A stretch of DNA of 64,000 bases from Amyelois transitella (Eukaryota; Arthropoda; Insecta; Lepidoptera; Pyralidae): the NCBI RefSeq assembly GCF_032362555.1, contig NC_083508.1, positions 12,739,001-12,803,000 of the forward strand, given 5' to 3'. Under the pieces are notes generated by a model. That model saw only the letters and a program-made list of their open reading frames with translations. It was not told the DNA's origin and did not search any database. Each line of letters begins with the position of its first letter. Positions within the stretch are counted from its first letter, which is position 1. Positions 60,401 to 64,000 of this stretch are shown here, in pieces. A program made the position numbers and the translations under genes.

Positions 60401-63400
60401 GTGGAGCCCCCCCTCGTGTCGCTGGGCGCCGTGTGCCTGCGCGAGCGCGTCACGCCCGGCTCGCTGTTCCCCGTGCTCTGTGCGCCGCAGGTATCCCCCG
60501 CTCTGTGTTGTGGAGCCCCCCCACGTGTCGCTGGGCGCCGTGTGCCTGCGCGAGCGCGTCACGCCCGGCTCGCTGTTCCCCGTGCTCTGTGCGCCGCAGG
60601 TATCCCCCGCTCTGTGTTGTGGAGCCCCCCCACGTGTCGCTGGGCGCCGTGTGCCTGCGCGAGCGCGTCACGCCCGGCTCGCTGTTCCCCGTGCTCTGTG
60701 CGCCGCAGGTATCCCCCGCTCTGTGTTGTGGAGCCCCCCCACGTGTCGCTGGGCGCCGTGTGCCTGCGCGAGCGCGTCACGCCCGGCTCGCTGTTCCCCG
60801 TGCTCTGTGCGCCGCAGGTATCCTCCGCTCTGTGTTGTGGAGCCCCCCCCACGTGTCGCTGGGCGCCGTCTGTTGTACATTGTTTATCGATTGCGATGAC
60901 ATCTTTGCAAGGAAAAGAAAATGGTAACAGAACGAAACAGACGCTGCGGTTTTGTTGAACTATCTAATTCTGACTTCATCTTACTAGATGCAGATTGAAT
61001 CAAGCTCAAGTATGTATGATAAAATTAGTTTTGTTTATTTCATAAAAAGTTTTACATGTCGCAATGTCTAATATGAACGTTTGACCAGGGCATGATCCGC
61101 GAGGGCCTGAGCGCCATGAACACGGCGGCGTCCACCATGTCGTGGTGCCGCGCGCAGGTGGCCGCGCCGCAAGCCTCCGACGACCAGGAGCCGCTCTTTC
61201 AGCTCACGTATGAGAAGAAACCGTTCGGGCTTAATTGCGATTACAAGTAAGTAACTTTGGACCTTTGTGTCTTTACTGTGCACGCATTTTTGGTCGTTTA
61301 TTTACTAGATTTAGTTCTTTAAATATTGTGATTGTGTGACTATAATTGATACAAATTAGTCTACCTTACTTATCGAGATTTGTGATGCGTATGCAAACGT
61401 TTTTGAGAACCATTGACCTGACTAGGGTATTTTGGCAAATAATAATGAAAAGAAAATGACAGCCGTAACTGTGTTTTATGAGTCAGGCTGAGGTACTTTT
61501 CTATTTAAGAGTATACTTTTTGACCTTACAAACAGTTTCGACCCTGCAGCTGGACGTTGCATAAGTAAACAAATTCTTATGTCAGGAGTTCGATTTAAAT
61601 ATTGTTTTGTTACTTAGACGACGTTACCTTGTTGTGTAATTCGTTGCAAACTACTGCATCATTTTATTGTTTGTGCTATCCAAATTTAACTATCGGTAAA
61701 AAAATTCTGCAAATGACTCAAATATCTTGATCATTTATAAGATTTCAAGTAAATAAAAATTTTGAAATTGGGAGAGGCTATCGTCAACGTCGTTACGTTG
61801 CTTGAAGGCAATGAATTTTGTAAAATTGAAAAACATGATATCACTTCTACCACCATATTGTACGTAAAGGCTGTATAAGTATCATAAAAACAAAGTAACT
61901 TTCTCCGATCAGATTATGGGTGAAGTCCGCGTCCCTGGAGGTGGTGTACTGCTGGGCGGCGGCGCGGTGGGCGCGGCAGCTGCTGGCGGCGCCGTGGGGC
62001 TCGCGGCCCACGCACGCGTACGCCAGCGTGCGCGACCACACGCGCGCGCGCCTCGCGCAGCACTGGCAGCACATGCTGCAGGCCCGCCCGGTCAGTCTGC
62101 CACGCTGCCATTTGAATTTGACTACTATAGTTCTACGGGAGATTGACGATACACCTTACCCCTCGCGCCGTCGCCGAATCTTTGACCTTGATGACCTCCG
62201 TTGCCAATAAGCATTTCCATACGGACGACCTGAGTCCGACTGCTGTGTACATGACCTTTGGACTGTTACTTTGCAAGTTACTTTAGGACAGACATTTTTC
62301 AGAAGCTAGGAAGCGAATAATTATTACCTTTACTTTTCATGAAACGATCTCAGGTTTAACTATATTGTGCCTCGTCATCTTAACAATTATTTTACTATAC
62401 TTATGTTCCAGGGCGATCGTCGATCATGGCAAGTGGAATTGGACATATCAGCTCCCCAAATCCTGTTCGTAGAAGACCTGTGCGATAGGGACGCGTCCGT
62501 GCTGGTGGTGGACTTCGGCAGACTGCGGCTCGCCAACGCGGCGCCCAACGATGATGTGCTCTCCACGCCCACTGACGACGAGGGTACGTCTCTCTGCAGC
62601 ATGGTGGACAGGTCCCTCGCCATACACTGTTCGTCGTGAATCTGTGTTTGCCATGATCACTGCATATATTTTTTTGCTTTATCTTGATTCATCGGTCTTT
62701 TCATGCAATCTTGTTGATGACCTGACTTTTTACTAGTTCTGTCCCCGATCAAGGTGCGCTCGTTTGGTCTTCTCCTTCTAATGTCTCTATAAGAACATTT
62801 GCCATATCACTATAAATAATTAGAGTTCTTGCTTTTAAATCCCATTGAGTTAATTAACTCTTTTTTAATGTTCTTATACAGAAATGTTCATGACGCCGTG
62901 CTCGACGCCCCCCGGCAGCCTGCTGTCGCCCACGTGTCCGCCGGAGCCCCCCGCGCCCAAGCTGGACGCCGCACATCTCCACATGAGGCTCTATGACAGG
63001 TGAGTGCTGTCTGATGAGATCACGTCACCAGCTCACAGAGATGTCCATGACGCCGTGATCCGGTAGCCTGCTGTCGCTCCACACGTCCCAAGACTCAAAG
63101 CCAACGGTAAGATTATTGGCTTTGGAATTGAGACTTAAAAAGATAGTGACAGATAGCAAATCTATCGCTGAGATTTGGTTACTATAAAGTAACGATAGAT
63201 CCTACATATTATATGTCTTGGTTTATTGGCAGTTAAATGTCAAAAGTATAACTTCCATTTTCTATATTATTCTCCACTTTTGCCAGAGCTTACGTTTCCA
63301 CTTCGGACTGAGTCTATAATTGTCTATATTGCGTTTTATTTATTTCAACTAACGTGACTTTTGTGACCTGTTATTAAAAGCATCATGAAAATGTTCCTAA

Positions 63401-64000
63401 CAGGTACAATATAGAACTGAGTGACCTTCAAATCCTGGTTGGTCGAGCTCGTGACAACTGGAAGTACGCGCACACGAAGAGCAGTTCAACGCTGCATCTG
63501 TTGGACCGGTTCAGCATTTCTTTGCAGGTGAGGGAGCAATGTATATAACATTAATTTAATAATACTCTTCAAAGTCCACATGTAGTGTTGAGAGATATTT
63601 GTAAATTGAGAATCAAATCGAAAATCGACATAACTTCGGAACTTGGCAGGGTCGCAATGCAATGTTATAACGCAATTAATGGCTCGGATATTTGATGAAC
63701 ATATTTTGACTTTTCTTTCCCTTGAGTGAAAACCATGTGGTTTCCGGCACTTACGAATTTAACCACTGCATATCATTCTTATGGATGTCGTTAAAGACGA
63801 CTAAGGGATATGTTTATTTTATTTTTTATTTTATTTATTAAAGACCAACAGCTTACAATATTAATAACAAGTTAACAGTTATACAAAACGAAAAGCCAAT
63901 TTACAGGTCTTACTGTTAGAATTTGATTAGTTATTACAAAGGACGAACATATTTTATACACGCTATTTATAACTTAATTAATACAGTTGCAAGTGATAGT
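45426..64000 (+). CDS. Vps13D: Vps13D, N-terminal part (3' partial)
   Basis: Vps13D is a very long bridge-like lipid-transfer protein acting at ER-mitochondria and peroxisome contacts. Fourteen exons keep phase: 45426-45522, 53097-53287, 54798-54977, 55573-55827, 56571-56738, 57344-57497, 58103-58284, 58871-59202, 59553-59727, 61089-61246, 61913-62090, 62412-62583, 62882-62999 and 63404-63527, giving 828 codons, and the gene continues past the window. Residues 1-110 are the chorein N-domain ([43 protein letters not shown]). Vps13D-type blocks follow: [40 protein letters not shown], and [23 protein letters not shown]. The exon 6 donor is least certain: gtcagt after 57497 keeps frame. Intron 1 (7.6 kb) contains a nearly full LINE. 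The intron after exon 9 starts with an 11-copy exon/donor array. Confidence 0.95.
45557..45800 (-). repeat. S1 SINE-like repeat
   Basis: A nearly full reverse copy in Vps13D intron 1: ctttatcccttacgttgtag, cagcccatcacctaaa and gccatccatgggaagagatg. Confidence 0.8.
46438..47832 (+). CDS. LINE ORF1: gag-like zinc-knuckle RNA-binding protein
   Basis: 464 residues, uninterrupted, from ATG 46438. The N-terminus is Ser/Pro-rich. Residues about 60-190 look like an RRM-like nucleic-acid-binding region ([10 protein letters not shown]... [12 protein letters not shown]). Three zinc knuckles follow at about residues 225-285: [14 protein letters not shown] and [14 protein letters not shown] (both CX2CX4HX4C) and [15 protein letters not shown] (CX2CX3HX6C). 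A Ser/Pro-rich C-terminal tail follows. It forms the retrotransposon RNP with element RNA. It overlaps the ORF2 start (47801) by 32 bp in a different frame, as is common in this LINE group. Confidence 0.9.
   Translation: MELGDEEGPPDWGGTSSSSRKKPSTPRPSSSPPSDSIQSVYHRPGFEPDSIIKYTDEDDAPFIVYVTRMEPDPSAGLSIRLLKFAQFLHHNSVSGIKSGGLKLMGRNKVSIEFTDRDSANSFLENPLIPTNKYIASVPRFNISRMGVVRDIPTDWTLEELINNISVPPNCGQVVMARRLNSKSKKPDSAVSWFPTTTVVLTFRGHVLPERVFCFHTSLPVSVYLLPTIQCRNCCKFGHISNQCRSKPRCYRCGQFQHSGDSCSSDASISCLFCGNSHLATDPSCPEHIRQKQIKVIMANDNISYSEAATKIPQNRSFSQVAAAVPPASSQYYSSQSPVSSPQRPPNPPRSSTPNLSSSYKKTISLSPKARPELGKSYDIQALREITSTPKSSLPNGCACSCQHQDPSPALSPNDNLFEILADALIQFLSRDVDMLPPNTISRLQQIIVPILSKHNGPSSSSVEY
47801..51506 (+). 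pseudogene. LINE ORF2: endonuclease-reverse transcriptase-RNase H, one frameshift
   Basis: The first part (47801-49885) has an APE-type endonuclease ([36 protein letters not shown]) and the reverse transcriptase ([73 protein letters not shown]). It stops at 49885. The frame continues from about 49860 to 51506 with the thumb region and RNase H ([43 protein letters not shown]) and a terminal [17 protein letters not shown] motif. The break lies in an atctatctatct tract (about 49863-49875), so a 1- or 4-base slip is the only evident lesion in about 1235 codons. Everything else is intact, suggesting recent insertion. Confidence 0.9.
51857..52592 (-). mobile_element. 5'-truncated second LINE (CR1/Jockey-like RT end), reverse orientation
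   Basis: Minus-strand translation gives the C-terminal end of a reverse transcriptase in two frames: [19 protein letters not shown] (about 52390-52450) and [40 protein letters not shown] (51857-52339). At least one frameshift separates them. No RNase H. It lies tail-to-tail against the RNase H LINE, whose tail ends at about 51830, so one may have inserted at the other's tail. Confidence 0.75.
52643..52877 (-). repeat. S1 SINE-like repeat
   Basis: A nearly full but diverged copy: tatctttatccctagtgg, gctgaaaggccacac, aaaagttgctagccgatg and cattcatgggaaatatatgg. It lies in Vps13D intron 1. Confidence 0.8.
53322..53460 (+). repeat. S2 tRNA-derived SINE, head part
   Basis: Same head as the copy at 24125: gttcgaatcggtaaggtgc, then gattcgaatcccaggcgacc and attttcgaagttatgacc. 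It is followed directly by an S1-like remnant (about 53465-53535). It lies in Vps13D intron 2. Confidence 0.7.
54612..54700. repeat. Fold-back MITE copy 2
   Basis: Arms actatcgctgt (54631-54641) and acagcgatagt (54670-54680), with tttattatgacgtgaa in the loop. It matches the copy at 32276-32380 in reverse. It lies in Vps13D intron 2. Confidence 0.65.
55041..55185 (-). repeat. S1 SINE-like repeat, partial
   Basis: Contains gtctttatccctcacggggt, gactgaaaggctaaag and aaagtgacaggttgttagca. It is the 3' half only and sits about 100 bp from a full copy. Confidence 0.75.
55281..55537 (-). repeat. S1 SINE-like repeat, full length
   Basis: 257 bp, from acatacatac to gccgggaaccacacggcac, matching the reference copy at 32959-33215 end to end. 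It ends about 35 bp before Vps13D exon 4. Confidence 0.88.
55922..56130 (+). repeat. RTE-like LINE/SINE 3' tail
   Basis: Starts ctagaggccgcccgcgactt and contains gggataaaaagtagcctatg and ggttcagtagtttttgcgtg, ending in ttataatagtagtaggat. It is a classic lepidopteran RTE-type tail. Confidence 0.75.
56128..56215 (-). repeat. S1 SINE-like repeat, fragment
   Basis: Contains ggggtcgacagagccaatag and cttgaaaagactgaaagtcc, abutting the RTE tail. Confidence 0.65.
57610..57835 (-). repeat. Retroelement ORF-tail fragment
   Basis: The minus strand reads [51 protein letters not shown], a peptide tail seen repeatedly in lepidopteran retroelement ORFs. A related, diverged plus-strand piece ([23 protein letters not shown]) lies at 58741-58825, just before Vps13D exon 8. 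Confidence 0.65.
58338..58455 (+). repeat. S2 SINE tail fragment
   Basis: Contains gccaaggttgcggaggtcag, gtcgcttcgtgttaaaacat and gatccagggt, matching the tail at about 24355-24420. Confidence 0.6.
59650..60870 (+). repeat. 109-bp tandem array D: Vps13D exon 9 end plus donor
   Basis: Units start at 59650 + 109n; eleven carry the exon end ([18 protein letters not shown]... to CAPQ) with donor CAG|gtatcc (donor positions 59728, 59837 ... 60818), and a twelfth is cut off at about 60870. Each has 78 bp of exon and 31 bp of intron (cccgctctgtgttgtggagc...). Two units share an a-to-t variant (cccctcgtg at 60304 and 60413). No frame contains a stop, which produces spurious ORFs of more than 400 codons. 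The true exon is 59553-59727 and the next exon starts at 61089. Confidence 0.95.
63733..63812 (+). repeat. S1 SINE-like repeat, 5' fragment
   Basis: Contains catgtggtttccggcac, tggatgtcgtt and gacgactaagggatatg, in the last Vps13D intron of the window. Confidence 0.7.

Noticed and set aside
59493-60958. Open frames of 413-468 codons across 59.5-60.9 kb
   Set aside because: They are produced by the stop-free 109-bp array D and by frame cycling. They match no family beyond the repeated Vps13D exon end.

Overview
This is a eukaryotic, insect-type nuclear window and most likely from a moth or butterfly (Lepidoptera). The evidence is spliced genes with short GC-rich exons in AT-rich introns, a Cys form of selenoprotein M, an initiator caspase with a QTCRG active site, and at least 17 copies of one short dispersed repeat of the kind common in moth genomes. 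No bacterial operons, rRNA or CRISPR are present. All exon models below were built by hand from splice sites, reading-frame phase and remembered family sequences.

Layout: (1) 1-12762, plus, the C-terminal half of Gcn1 (translation-stress HEAT-repeat scaffold). (2) 14210-14676, minus, a SELENOM-like ER redox protein. (3) 16325-23894, plus, the initiator caspase Dronc. (4) 25305-28036, minus, CNPPD1 (cyclin-like). (5) 28743-36655, plus, a type II membrane protein with a DUF1647-like domain. (6) 41514-44813, minus, TMEM65 (mitochondrial inner membrane). (7) 45426 to beyond the window end, plus, the N-terminal part of Vps13D (bridge-like lipid transfer). The seven genes strictly alternate in strand, giving three head-to-head promoter regions and three tail-to-tail pairs. 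They do not form one pathway.

Mobile DNA fills introns and intergenic space. There is an intact-looking mariner (34005-35299) in the DUF1647-like gene; a nearly complete RNase H-bearing LINE with one frameshift (about 46268-51830) in Vps13D intron 1, with a 5'-truncated relative in CNPPD1 intron 1; a decayed Tigger/pogo element with a nested LINE fragment in Dronc intron 6; a hAT-like MITE; fold-back MITEs; tRNA-derived SINEs; and the 17-copy SINE-like family.

The most unusual signal is a set of local exon duplications in Gcn1 and Vps13D only. Four highly homogeneous tandem arrays (periods 137, 141, 155 and 109 bp; about 18, 3.4, 9 and 11 copies) each consist of the 3' part of a coding exon, its 5' splice site and the start of the next intron. 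At least four diverged single-copy exon fragments also lie in introns just downstream of their source exons. Such arrays create stacks of identical splice donors. They could be real exon-boundary minisatellites or partly assembly artefacts; the diverged copies argue that the process is at least partly real.
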